Source of the DNA: Methanocorpusculum sp.
GTDB taxonomy: Archaea > Halobacteriota > Methanomicrobia > Methanomicrobiales > Methanocorpusculaceae
Length of the DNA: 32,580 nt
Reading direction: 5' to 3'
Assembly (NCBI GenBank): GCA_029987245.1
Contig: DALTWG010000011.1
Location: 1 to 32,580 of the forward strand
Part shown: positions 15,456-23,119 of the stretch, piece by piece
Position numbering within the stretch: the first letter of the stretch is position 1
How the letters are laid out: each line of letters begins with the position of its first letter
Program-made: the position numbers and the translations under genes
The notes under the pieces: generated by a model
Told to the model about the DNA's origin: nothing
What the model saw: the letters and a program-made list of their open reading frames with translations, nothing else
The model's database searches: none

Positions 15456-18065
15456 TTACTCTTTTCTCTTCTTTACCACACCCACCGGTTTGGGCGCATC
15501 ATTGTCGATTTCCACTGTGGTTCCGATAAGATATGCATTCATCCGGTCAATTGCCTCCCGGTTCTGCGTATCCGCCATAACCGCCCGCTGGTAACATGCA
15601 TACGCTGCATCCCGGTCGCCGCGTAAATCATGCACCTTGCCCAGCTCCACCAGGGCGCGACTGTCTTTGGGCGCTGTTTCCAGATGGCCGGCGAGAATCT
15701 TCAGCGCATCATCGTACTTGCCGCTGCGGCGCAGATCGATGCCGTACTCGACTGCATCCCAATCATTAGCCGCCCGGCGTTTCGGCGGCGGAATATACTT
15801 GTTTGCCTCCTGCTTCTTGCGCTCGATGCGCTCCTCCATCTCGCGGCTTGCCCGCCGCGGCTCGAGTCTCTCAGGCTTCGCCGCCTCACGGCGACGCCGG
15901 TCGGTTTCATGCTTGGACTCGGCGTGCTCCGCCTTGCGCTTCGCGACCCACGCCGGCTCCGACTCCGGCTTCGGCTTGTTTTCCTTTATCCACGTGCCCT
16001 CCTTCTTTTCAGAAGACTTCCGCTCCTCGCGGCGCTTTTCCTTGCTGCGCTCCTCTTCTGCGGCGGCAAGTTCGGCGATAATTTCCAGTGGTTCATCCAT
16101 TATCCGCACCAGTTTATCAATCTCAAGCAGCCGCTCCATGCCGATGAAATGCTCTGCCATAACCTTGCCCAGGGGCGAAAGCTCTAAGGTATTCTGATTC
16201 TTTTTCACCAGCCGGTTTTTCTGCAGTTCGGCAAGCGGGTCATCACCCGCCCCCACCATAAGGCCGCCTATTCTGACAATATCAGCCTCGCGCCCGCGGG
16301 CGACAACGGCGTTTGCCGCAAACTCCTCGGACGTTTCCTCGATTTCATAGACCGGCGCGACCTCCTCCATCTCTCCTTTCAAAAGCTGCAGGGCAATTTC
16401 CTCTTCGGTGAGTTTCGTGTCGCGCGAATACGAAGCGCCGGGCTCGGCTAAAATCACCACGCGCCCGATATCATGGAAATCAGGTCTGCCGGCGCGCCCC
16501 ATCATCTGATGGAACTCCTGTACCGAAAGCCAGTTAATCCCCATCGCAAGCGCATCGAAAATGACCTGGCTTGCCGGGAAATCCACACCGGCGGCAAGCG
16601 CCGCCGTTGTTACGACACAGGCAAGTTTCCCCTCCTCAAACTGCTTTTCGACAGCGCGCCGCTCCTGCGAGGTAAGCCCGGCGTGGTACGGCGCCGCGGT
16701 CTTGCCTATTGCCTCTGCAATCGTATGACATCTGCTCCGCGCATTCGTGAAAACGATGGTCTGCCCCTTGTAGCCTTTGGAAGAAACCTTGTTGAACTCC
16801 TCGAAGACCAGCTTTTTAATGTAGGGGACTTTTGAGTCATGCTCGGTGAAAATCAGGTGGCGCTCGAGAGCCACCGGCCGCTCGGTGTAGGACACCAGCG
16901 TTGCCCCGAGCTTTTTGGCAAGCATGTGGGGTGATCCGATGGTTGCCGAAAGATAGAGAAACTGCGCTTTCGGCGCGGCGTATTTGAGCCGCGCAATAAG
17001 CCCGTCAAGGCGGTGACCGCGGTCAGGGTCTTCGAGCATCTGCACCTCATCGATGACCACGGTGCCGATATTTTTCAGATTCGTGCCCTTGCGCATTAGA
17101 TTGTCCACGCCTTCATAGGTGCCTACTACAATTCCACCGCCGCTGCCGCGGTTGCCGACCGGCCTTGTTTCCGGCAGATTCAAGCGCGAAACACCGGTCA
17201 TCACCGACGTTGTCGTGATTTTTTCATACTTTTCCGAGAACCGCTCATATTTCTGATTCGCAAGCGCCACCAGCGGAACCAGGAACAGCATGCGCCCGCG
17301 TTTTTCCAGATAATTTTTCAGCCCCGCCATCTCGCCGATAAAGGTCTTGCCCGAAGCCGTTGCCGCCACAATCAGCAGATTTTTCCCGTACAAAAGACCG
17401 GACTCAACCGCCCTCTGCTGCGCGGGCATAAGCGTCTCAACCCCGCAGACATCGACAAAGTCCCGCGGAAGAGCGAGATTTTCAATCCGTTCCGTTGGAA
17501 CAACCTCGTCTGCTTCCAGGCAGTCGAACATCGTTTTGCTGGTATCCAGTGAATCCGGCTGGAGAATGGCCAGCACCATGTCAAGGTCGCGGTACTCCTC
17601 AAGCAGCGCCTCAATATGCCCCTGCGTGCGTTTGCCAAGCCGTTTGATATGCGCAAGTTCCCGGCGCAGCTCGCGCTTTGCGCAGTCAAGACAGACAAAT
17701 TCCTTACCGCAGCGAACCCGCGTTTCTTCAGTAAGTTCAGTGAGCCGGTCATCAAACATACAGGTGCGGCACAGCGTGATTTTTTCCCAGGGAATCTGCA
17801 TGGAGCGCAGAAAATCCTGAAACTCCGGCAGGGTTTCGGAAAGTTTCACCATGCCGTTTGCGCGCAAAACCGTGATAAACTCCTTTGTCGGGGTTTTCTG
17901 GACGTGGGATGTTCCCGGGCGCCTGACGAAAAACTCAGACGGCCTCATGCCCTTGGACGTCTGTTCGAGCTCCACGGTCCCGACGTGTTTTATTTTGCCC
18001 TGTTTTGCATCGTCGCAAAAAAAGACTTTGTACCCCTTTTTCCAGGGCTGAACTATCGTTGCCAC
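15456..18065 (-). CDS. Superfamily 2 DEAD/DEAH helicase with zinc finger and C-terminal TPR
   Basis: The 869-residue protein has an N-terminal region of about 200 residues with a CxxC pair at 99-102 and another at 125-128, likely a zinc finger (DUF5814-like). A Ski2/Hel308-like motor follows: Walker A AATASGKT (234-241), DEVQ (339-342), SAT (374-376), a second RecA domain with HAGLTSQERR, and motif VI MMGRAGRP (521-528). Residues about 660-755 are a very charged Glu/Lys/Arg linker, then two TPR-like helical repeats (about 760-835). The GTG start abuts the stop of the regulator gene (TAAGTG) with GGTGA upstream, so the pair is coupled. The substrate is unknown; I infer an RNA or DNA processing role with TPR-mediated partners. 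Confidence 0.88.
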   Translation of the reverse strand: MATIVQPWKKGYKVFFCDDAKQGKIKHVGTVELEQTSKGMRPSEFFVRRPGTSHVQKTPTKEFITVLRANGMVKLSETLPEFQDFLRSMQIPWEKITLCRTCMFDDRLTELTEETRVRCGKEFVCLDCAKRELRRELAHIKRLGKRTQGHIEALLEEYRDLDMVLAILQPDSLDTSKTMFDCLEADEVVPTERIENLALPRDFVDVCGVETLMPAQQRAVESGLLYGKNLLIVAATASGKTFIGEMAGLKNYLEKRGRMLFLVPLVALANQKYERFSEKYEKITTTSVMTGVSRLNLPETRPVGNRGSGGGIVVGTYEGVDNLMRKGTNLKNIGTVVIDEVQMLEDPDRGHRLDGLIARLKYAAPKAQFLYLSATIGSPHMLAKKLGATLVSYTERPVALERHLIFTEHDSKVPYIKKLVFEEFNKVSSKGYKGQTIVFTNARSRCHTIAEAIGKTAAPYHAGLTSQERRAVEKQFEEGKLACVVTTAALAAGVDFPASQVIFDALAMGINWLSVQEFHQMMGRAGRPDFHDIGRVVILAEPGASYSRDTKLTEEEIALQLLKGEMEEVAPVYEIEETSEEFAANAVVARGREADIVRIGGLMVGAGDDPLAELQKNRLVKKNQNTLELSPLGKVMAEHFIGMERLLEIDKLVRIMDEPLEIIAELAAAEEERSKEKRREERKSSEKKEGTWIKENKPKPESEPAWVAKRKAEHAESKHETDRRRREAAKPERLEPRRASREMEERIERKKQEANKYIPPPKRRAANDWDAVEYGIDLRRSGKYDDALKILAGHLETAPKDSRALVELGKVHDLRGDRDAAYACYQRAVMADTQNREAIDRMNAYLIGTTVEIDNDAPKPVGVVKKRKE

Positions 18066-18866
18066 TTACTCTTTCACCAGGTCATGTATTGCGTAGGTGA
18101 GTCCCGCTGTTTCGAGGCGTTTGAGGAAATCGGTAAACTCCTCGTCGACGACGAGAATCAGGCAGTGCACGCCGTGAAACGCCGCTTCAATTACGCCTTC
18201 GCGCGCTCCAAAGAACATATCTGCTCTGATGCCGGCGTGCTTTAAGGCAAGGTAGGCTTCAAGCCCCACGGCGGCTACAATATCCGCGTGTTTTGCAAGT
18301 TCCGTGACTTTTGCGGTCGAAACTGCGCGCGAACCCCCGCGCTCGATTCTCGGCACCTTTGCAACGTCAACGGAGCCCTCCGTATGCTCGATAATGCCTG
18401 CAAGGCGCGCAACGCCCACGTCGTCGCCCGCTTTTGCGTCTTCTGCTACCATTCCCATTGCGGTCTGGGGTTTGTGTCCGGCGTAAAGCCAGCCGTCTTT
18501 CATGTAAACGCCGACGGAATCGCCTTTTTTCAAATCACAGTCGGCAATCGCCGCCCAGGTCACGACCTGATGAATAATGTCGCGGCGAACATGGCGCGCG
18601 TAGCTTTCCAAAAGTTCTGAGTTGTTCAGCACCCATTCCACGCCTTTGTGGGTGATATAGTATCTTCCGCGGCCTTCCGCGCTGATAAATCCGTCTTCGG
18701 CCAAAACGCGCACGTATTCCGAGATTGCCTGCGGGGTTACGCCTAATTTGTCGGCGATTTCCTGCTGGCGCACGGACGGCTGGTGTTCGGCTATCTCCAC
18801 GAGAACCTGAAATCTGGTGGTCTCCCGCTTGCTTCGTAAGATATTGGTTAAGGGGTCTTCGGGCAT
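18066..18866 (-). CDS. Winged-helix transcriptional regulator with C-terminal sensor-like domain
   Basis: The 266-residue protein has an N-terminal winged helix: RQQEIADKLGVTPQAISEYV is the helix-turn-helix and GRGRYYITHKGVEWVL is the wing (to about residue 85). The remaining 180 residues form an unfamiliar alpha-beta domain with GDSVGVYMKDGWLYAGH and ending in an LVVDEEFTDFLKRLE stretch; it resembles the archaeal DUF7839 group of predicted regulators. No ligand is known. It directly precedes the helicase with no gap and may control that operon or the divergent hypF. A TATA-like AAATTATAGAC on the minus strand lies about 39 bases before its ATG. Confidence 0.75.
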   Translation of the reverse strand: MPEDPLTNILRSKRETTRFQVLVEIAEHQPSVRQQEIADKLGVTPQAISEYVRVLAEDGFISAEGRGRYYITHKGVEWVLNNSELLESYARHVRRDIIHQVVTWAAIADCDLKKGDSVGVYMKDGWLYAGHKPQTAMGMVAEDAKAGDDVGVARLAGIIEHTEGSVDVAKVPRIERGGSRAVSTAKVTELAKHADIVAAVGLEAYLALKHAGIRADMFFGAREGVIEAAFHGVHCLILVVDEEFTDFLKRLETAGLTYAIHDLVKE

Positions 18867-18922
18867 GATTCAAATACCTATACTTATATTATTTGTAAGT
18901 CTATAATTTTTTAGTTATCTAA
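18867..18922. promoter_or_regulatory. Divergent promoters of the regulator and hypF
   Basis: Two AT-rich boxes lie in this 56-base gap. CTTATATTA at 18883-18891 is about 36 bases before the hypF ATG, and CTATAATTTT at 18901-18910 reads as a TATA box on the minus strand about 39 bases before the regulator ATG. The two promoters would then cross, so occupancy of one could block the other. Confidence 0.4.
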
Positions 18923-21154
18923 ATGAAGTCCGGCAGAATAGTAATACGGGGCATTGTGCAGGGCGTGGGTTTCCGTCCTTTTGTCTATGCAGCGGCGAAA
19001 CAGTGCGGTATTTGCGGAAATGTGATTAATCACGGAAGCGAGGTGGAGATTTTTGCATCCGGCGCGCGCTTCGATGATTTTGTGGATGCAGTATCCAGAG
19101 GGCCGAAGATGTCGGTTATCGATTCGGTGACGGTGGAGCCGGCACCCGAAGGCTGGTTTGCGCCTGCTGATTTTACTATTCTGCCCAGTCAGGACGGGGC
19201 GCGTTCCGGGTTTATTCCGGCGGATATCGCCACCTGTGAGCATTGTCTGGAAGATGTGATGAACCCAAAGAGCCGCTATTTCGGCTACTGGGCGACTTCA
19301 TGTACTGACTGCGGGCCGCGTTATTCGGTGATTCACGCGGTGCCCTATGACCGCGAACGTACGGCAATGAGCGCGTTTCCCAAATGCGCCGCGTGCGAGG
19401 CGGATTATACTAATCCGCTTGACCGCCGCCATCACGCGCAGACGATTGCATGCGAGAACTGCGGGCCGCAGCTTTCGCTTCTGAAAGGCGACGGCGCGCA
19501 AGTGCCGGCGGCCGCAGGCGATATTATTAAAAAGGCGGCGGCGCTGCTCGATGCGGGCAATATTATGGCGATTCGCGGCGTCGGGGGATTTCATATCTGC
19601 TGCATCGAATCCGCGGCGGCGCGGCTCAAATCCCTGCTCGGGCGGCCGAATCAGTCTTTAGCGGTCATGATGCAGCCGGAATCGCTCAAAGATTTTGTTG
19701 TCGAACCAAGTCAGGCGGAATGGGAACTTTTAAAAGGTCCTGTGCATCCGATTATGATTCTCGACAAACTTGACCCGGATGCGCATTTTGAGCTCTCACA
19801 GCTCCACAATCTGGGTGTTATGCTTCCCTACACCGCGCTGCACCATCTCCTTTTTGCCGCGCTGAAAAGCCCGCTTCTGGTCATGACCAGCGCCAATGCG
19901 CCGGGAACGCCGATGATTACGGCAACACAGGTCATTATCGAAAAGATGTCCGGCGTAGTGGATTATATTCTTACGCACAACCGGGAGATTGTCAACCGCT
20001 GCGATGACTCGGTGGTCCGTGACGGGTATCTTATCAGGCTTTCCCGCGGATTTGCGCCCCTTCGGACGAAATTCGACCTTGGTCCGCGCCAGATTCTTGC
20101 GGTCGGTCCGGAACTGAACGCAAATGCAACGATTTACAAGGACGGATTCCTGATTACCTCGCCGCACGTGGGAAATGTGCGCAATCCGCCGACCGTCGCC
20201 TATCTGAAAGAGACGATTGACAAGTTAACTTCGCTCACCGGCGCAAAGCCGGAGGTTATTGCCCATGATTTGCATCCGCAGTTTCTGAGCACGCGTCTGG
20301 CACATGAGATGGCAGATGAGTCGGGCGCGCTTTTGGTTCCGGTGCAGCACCATAAGGCGCACATCGCCTCAGTGACGTGCGAGGAGGTCGCAGGTATTGC
20401 GATTGACGGCGTGGGGTACGGCGATGACAAAACAGTCTGGGGCGGCGAAATTTTATGCGGCTCGCCGGCGCTCGGCTACGAGCGCACGGGGCATTTAGAG
20501 CCGGTGGTGATGCCGGGCGGCGACCTTGCAGGAAAATTCCCGGAGCGGATGCTTTACGGCATTCTCCCGGATGAAGAGACCCGCGCCCTTCTTCTTGAGC
20601 GCGGCTGGGATGAGGGCTCGCTTAAAATTCTCTCGCAGATGACAGCAAAGCGCTTTAATTCGCCGCTGACTTCGTCAACGGGGAGGGTGCTGGATGCGGC
20701 TGCAGCGCTTCTTGGCATCTGCCGCGAAAAAACCTATGACGGCGAGCCTTCGATGACGCTGGAGGCGTTTGCGGCGCGCGGGGTTGCGCAGCCGATGGAG
20801 ATTTGCATTGATGCATCCGGAAGCACCGATGTGCTGCTTTCCTCCGCCCTGTTGCGCGAGGCGCGGGAGATGACGGCAGACGGCATCGCAGTGGTCGATA
20901 TTGCGGCTTCGGTGCAGGCAACGCTTGCCAAAGGCATCGCCGAACTTGCCGTGCGCGCGTGCGAGAAGCGCGGGCTTGGCAAAGCCGCGCTTTCGGGAGG
21001 GGTTGCAATCAACCGGTCCATCCGCGAGACGATTATTGAATCGCTCAATTCCGCCGGAATCGAGTGCATTTTAAACCCGCGTTATCCGTTCGGGGACGGC
21101 TGCATCTCCTGCGGGCAGGCGGTTATTGCGGCGCACCAGGCAGGGAAGATGTAA
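18923..21154 (+). CDS. hypF: Carbamoyltransferase HypF
   Basis: HypF makes carbamoyl-adenylate from carbamoyl phosphate and passes the carbamoyl group to HypE, the source of the cyanide ligands of [NiFe] hydrogenases. The 743-residue protein has an acylphosphatase domain at the start (GIVQGVGFRPFVYAAA), paired zinc fingers with CxxC at 105-108, 127-130, 155-158 and 177-180, a YrdC-like domain (about 200-380), and a Kae1-like domain with HHKAHIASV and the DGVGYGDDKTVWGGE nucleotide site. All catalytic segments appear present. Methanogens need it for F420-reducing and energy-converting hydrogenases. No other hyp gene is in the window. Confidence 0.97.
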   Translation: MKSGRIVIRGIVQGVGFRPFVYAAAKQCGICGNVINHGSEVEIFASGARFDDFVDAVSRGPKMSVIDSVTVEPAPEGWFAPADFTILPSQDGARSGFIPADIATCEHCLEDVMNPKSRYFGYWATSCTDCGPRYSVIHAVPYDRERTAMSAFPKCAACEADYTNPLDRRHHAQTIACENCGPQLSLLKGDGAQVPAAAGDIIKKAAALLDAGNIMAIRGVGGFHICCIESAAARLKSLLGRPNQSLAVMMQPESLKDFVVEPSQAEWELLKGPVHPIMILDKLDPDAHFELSQLHNLGVMLPYTALHHLLFAALKSPLLVMTSANAPGTPMITATQVIIEKMSGVVDYILTHNREIVNRCDDSVVRDGYLIRLSRGFAPLRTKFDLGPRQILAVGPELNANATIYKDGFLITSPHVGNVRNPPTVAYLKETIDKLTSLTGAKPEVIAHDLHPQFLSTRLAHEMADESGALLVPVQHHKAHIASVTCEEVAGIAIDGVGYGDDKTVWGGEILCGSPALGYERTGHLEPVVMPGGDLAGKFPERMLYGILPDEETRALLLERGWDEGSLKILSQMTAKRFNSPLTSSTGRVLDAAAALLGICREKTYDGEPSMTLEAFAARGVAQPMEICIDASGSTDVLLSSALLREAREMTADGIAVVDIAASVQATLAKGIAELAVRACEKRGLGKAALSGGVAINRSIRETIIESLNSAGIECILNPRYPFGDGCISCGQAVIAAHQAGKM

Positions 21155-21158
21155 CAAT

Positions 21159-21166
21159 ATTTATAT
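21159..21166 (+). promoter_or_regulatory. TATA box for tRNA-Val
   Basis: ATTTATATCTAA begins a few bases after the hypF stop and would start transcription near 21190, about 20 bases before the mature tRNA. This spacing suits a short 5' leader removed by RNase P. Confidence 0.55.
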
Positions 21167-21210
21167 CTAAGCACGTCCAATGTATTAGAGCACATAGGTG
21201 CAATGACCCT

Positions 21211-21284
21211 GGACTCGTGGTCTAGCTGGCTATGACGTCGCCTTGACATGGCGGAGGTCGAGGATTCGAATTCCTCCGGGTCCA
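21211..21284 (+). tRNA. tRNA-Val (anticodon GAC)
   Basis: The 74-base sequence folds as a full cloverleaf. The acceptor stem GGACTCG pairs with CGGGTCC with one G-U pair, the anticodon stem TCGCC/GGCGG has a TTGACAT loop giving anticodon GAC, and the T arm is GAGGA-TTCGAAT-TCCTC. The discriminator is A and no CCA is encoded. T-rich sequence (CTTTTCTTTTG) follows and probably ends transcription. Confidence 0.95.
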
Positions 21285-21572
21285 CTTTTCTTTTGTTGTT
21301 TTGTTTAGTAACTGGGATTTGCTATGGCGGTATTTTCGCTGAAGTCGGTAGAAAATCATCAGGAATATCTGTCTGTATAAACGGATTGATTCTGATGTTT
21401 AACGATTTCAAAAGAAGGGGGTGAGGGGGTTATTAGCCGAGATATAAGGTTTCGCGTCCCTCATATCACCCTACCCTTTTCGCCGCCGTACTATGTGGCA
21501 AAATAATATAGGTCTCATAAGGTAATATAGTTTTTTCAAAATAAGAGGAAAAAGAGGTAAGAGGGATTTGGG
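21285..21572. other. Gene-poor spacer after tRNA-Val
   Basis: This stretch is AT-rich and has only short open frames without start signals. It contains an imperfect inverted repeat with arms GGGTGAGGG near 21418-21426 and CCCTCATATCACCC near 21458-21471. No duplicate of the tRNA 3' end that would mark an integration site is visible. Confidence 0.5.
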
Positions 21573-21584
21573 TTAGTCCCTCTT
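21549..21584 (-). terminator. Hairpin terminator of the small membrane-peptide ORF
   Basis: On the minus strand, AAGAGGGA pairs with TCCCTCTT over eight base pairs with a ten-base loop (21559-21584), overlapping the stop codon of the small ORF. A T5 run follows at 21549-21553. This is a stem-loop plus T-run arrangement. Confidence 0.5.
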
Positions 21585-21662
21585 TCGGCGGAATAATTCG
21601 ATCCAGCCTCGAACCTCTCGAGATATGCCAATAATAAGGCATAGTACGGTTACGGCGATTAT
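21573..21662 (-). CDS. Candidate small single-span membrane peptide with AUA start
   Basis: I do not recognise this product. A perfect GGAGGTGAT (21667-21675, minus strand) is followed at good spacing by an open frame of 29 codons. The first 13 or so residues are strongly hydrophobic (IAVTVLCLIIGI) and the end is charged and amphipathic (VRGWIELFRRKRD), the layout of a small membrane peptide, as in some type I toxins. The only codon at the right distance is ATA; there is no ATG, GTG or TTG, so the gene is either non-canonical or decayed. A hairpin terminator overlaps its stop. A 78-residue frame covers the same bases but lacks a start signal and looks unlike a protein. Confidence 0.35.
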   Translation of the reverse strand: MIAVTVLCLIIGISREVRGWIELFRRKRD

Positions 21663-21666
21663 CTAA

Positions 21667-21675
21667 ATCACCTCC
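21667..21675 (-). promoter_or_regulatory. Strong Shine-Dalgarno site in an otherwise gene-free gap
   Basis: GGAGGTGAT is a nine-base perfect match to the 16S rRNA anti-Shine-Dalgarno end. It precedes the 29-codon frame. Such a match by chance in a 600-base gap at the right place before a protein-like frame is unlikely. Confidence 0.5.
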
Positions 21676-21889
21676 TTTTATTTTGTTTTTAACGTGGGAC
21701 AAGAACGCGAATCTCGTACCACAGATAATTATTAGTCGTACTTACAGATATAGGCAGACTTTTCTTTAACGAATTTAAAAGCAGATTGGAGGGGAACGGG
21801 TGATTTCTTATGTTTCAGGTTTGCCGACCTAAAACCCCGAATCCCTATGTACCTTGTTGACGTACAGTATATTATAGATCTCGCAAGAT
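21676..21889. other. Spacer between the small ORF and the radical SAM gene
   Basis: I see no gene. On the minus strand CCTATATCTG near 21746-21755 could be a TATA box for the small ORF with a leader of about 60 bases. The rest shows no repeat or RNA that I can name. Confidence 0.4.
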
Positions 21890-21895
21890 AAAAAA
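21890..21895 (-). terminator. T6 terminator after the radical SAM gene
   Basis: On the minus strand GGCGGGGTTTTTTATC follows the stop codon within a few bases. A G-rich segment and a T6 tract suit archaeal termination. Confidence 0.45.
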
Positions 21896-21901
21896 CCCCG
21901 C

Positions 21902-23056
21902 CTATTCCTTTTCCACAATTCTCCTGATAAGCGGCAGCACCTCCGGTTTTGCCGCCCGCTTTACCCTTGATACCCGGCTTGCCGCCCGCTGCGGCACGCC
22001 GTTTGTTTCCGCATCCACCCGGGAAACGATTTCATCGAAAATCCGCTTGTACGCGACACAATGCGGGTCAACCCCTTCGAGCGTGCCGGCGGTAGGCGCG
22101 ATGGCATTATATGGGCACCCTCCACGGCAGTAAGTGATGTGAGCACAGTCTTTGCACGCCGCATCCACATACGATTTATACGCCATTATCCGCCTTCCCG
22201 CCGGACTCTGCATCAGCGCCTCTATTGAAGGATGGTCGCGCACATCACCCAACACCCACTCATCCATGCCGACAAACCGGTAGCACGGATAGATTCTACC
22301 GTCCGGCCCTACCGCAAACGTGGTGCCCATACAATCCGCGTACGTGCACACACTGCCGCTGCGGGTAAACACGCAGCGAAGCAGATCGTTGATATTCATA
22401 ATCTCGAAATCCGGATTCTGTGATGCTGTATCCAGCAGATATACAAGCAGCTCCCCGTAATCCTTCGGCTCAAGCGTCCATGCATTCGGATTGTCTCCTT
22501 TCAGCGACGGCAGTGCCGGATGCAGCTTCATAACCCAGCCCTGCTCCCTGAAAAATTCCACAATCGCATCCCGCTGTTTTACCGATGAATTCGTAAACGT
22601 GCAGATAAACCGCACTAAAAGACCGTGGGCGACGGCAATCTGATACCCTTCCATGCAGCGCTCGAAATATTCATCTCCGCGCTGATAGTTGGTAAGGTCT
22701 CGCGGTCCGTCTATTGAAGAGCCGAGCGGGACGTGAAACTCCGCGAGAATATCCGCAAGTTCATCGTCCATCAGCCACAGATTTGTCTGCATCGCAAACT
22801 CAGGATTGAGATGCGCAAGCTCGCGCGCGAACATCGGAAGCACCTCGCGGTAAAATGCGGCGCCCGCAAGCAGCGGCTCGCCGCCGTGAAACGTAAAGGT
22901 GACATGCTCCTCACTTACCGGACGAAGCCATTCTACAATCTCTTTTGCGGTTTCAACGGTCATTTTCGGCGAATTCACATCCGAACTCCAGCAGTATTTA
23001 CACCGTCCGGGACAGCCGAGTGTGGGGATAATCATAACATGAAAGGGGTTTTTCAT
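21902..23056 (-). CDS. Radical SAM/SPASM peptide-modifying enzyme (methanogen type)
   Basis: The 384-residue protein has the radical SAM cluster motif CPGRCKYC (Cys 15, 19, 22) and the SAM motif FHGGEPLLAG. A C-terminal SPASM region contains further Cys sets (CTYADC, YPCYRF, CKDCAHITYCRGGC) for auxiliary iron-sulfur clusters. This architecture is shared by anaerobic sulfatase-maturating enzymes and peptide-modifying enzymes; from memory it is closest to the Mhun_1560-type group of methanogens. No sulfatase and no obvious precursor peptide are adjacent, so the substrate is unknown. It diverges from a surface protein gene across 63 bases and has a T6 terminator. The final 45 residues are basic and outside the conserved core. 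Confidence 0.85.
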   Translation of the reverse strand: MKNPFHVMIIPTLGCPGRCKYCWSSDVNSPKMTVETAKEIVEWLRPVSEEHVTFTFHGGEPLLAGAAFYREVLPMFARELAHLNPEFAMQTNLWLMDDELADILAEFHVPLGSSIDGPRDLTNYQRGDEYFERCMEGYQIAVAHGLLVRFICTFTNSSVKQRDAIVEFFREQGWVMKLHPALPSLKGDNPNAWTLEPKDYGELLVYLLDTASQNPDFEIMNINDLLRCVFTRSGSVCTYADCMGTTFAVGPDGRIYPCYRFVGMDEWVLGDVRDHPSIEALMQSPAGRRIMAYKSYVDAACKDCAHITYCRGGCPYNAIAPTAGTLEGVDPHCVAYKRIFDEIVSRVDAETNGVPQRAASRVSRVKRAAKPEVLPLIRRIVEKE

Positions 23057-23086
23057 CTGTACCTAGTAATTTGGTGAGGGAACATG

Positions 23087-23095
23087 TTTATAATT
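23087..23095. promoter_or_regulatory. Shared TATA-like element between radical SAM and surface protein genes
   Basis: TTTATAATT reads as a TATA box in both directions. Its centre is about 29 bases before the surface protein ATG (23120) and 35 bases before the radical SAM ATG (23056). It lies after the ATG at 23084, so that longer start for the surface protein can be excluded if this box is used. Confidence 0.45.
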
Positions 23096-23119
23096 TTTGT
23101 CACCCTACTATTATGTAAC

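Noticed and set aside
15630..16197. Two long plus-strand frames opposite the helicase linker
   Set aside because: They mirror the charged repetitive linker of the helicase and have no start signals.
21466..21702. 78-residue minus-strand frame in the gap after tRNA-Val
   Set aside because: It has no start signal, reads across the Shine-Dalgarno and terminator of the smaller frame, and its composition is not protein-like.
21285..21901. Integrated element attached to tRNA-Val
   Set aside because: No duplicate of the tRNA 3' end, no integrase and no phage-like gene are visible in the following sequence.
23084..23119. Longer start of the surface protein at 23084
   Set aside because: The codons lie upstream of and within the TATA element and would spoil the signal peptide; the ATG at 23120 fits better.
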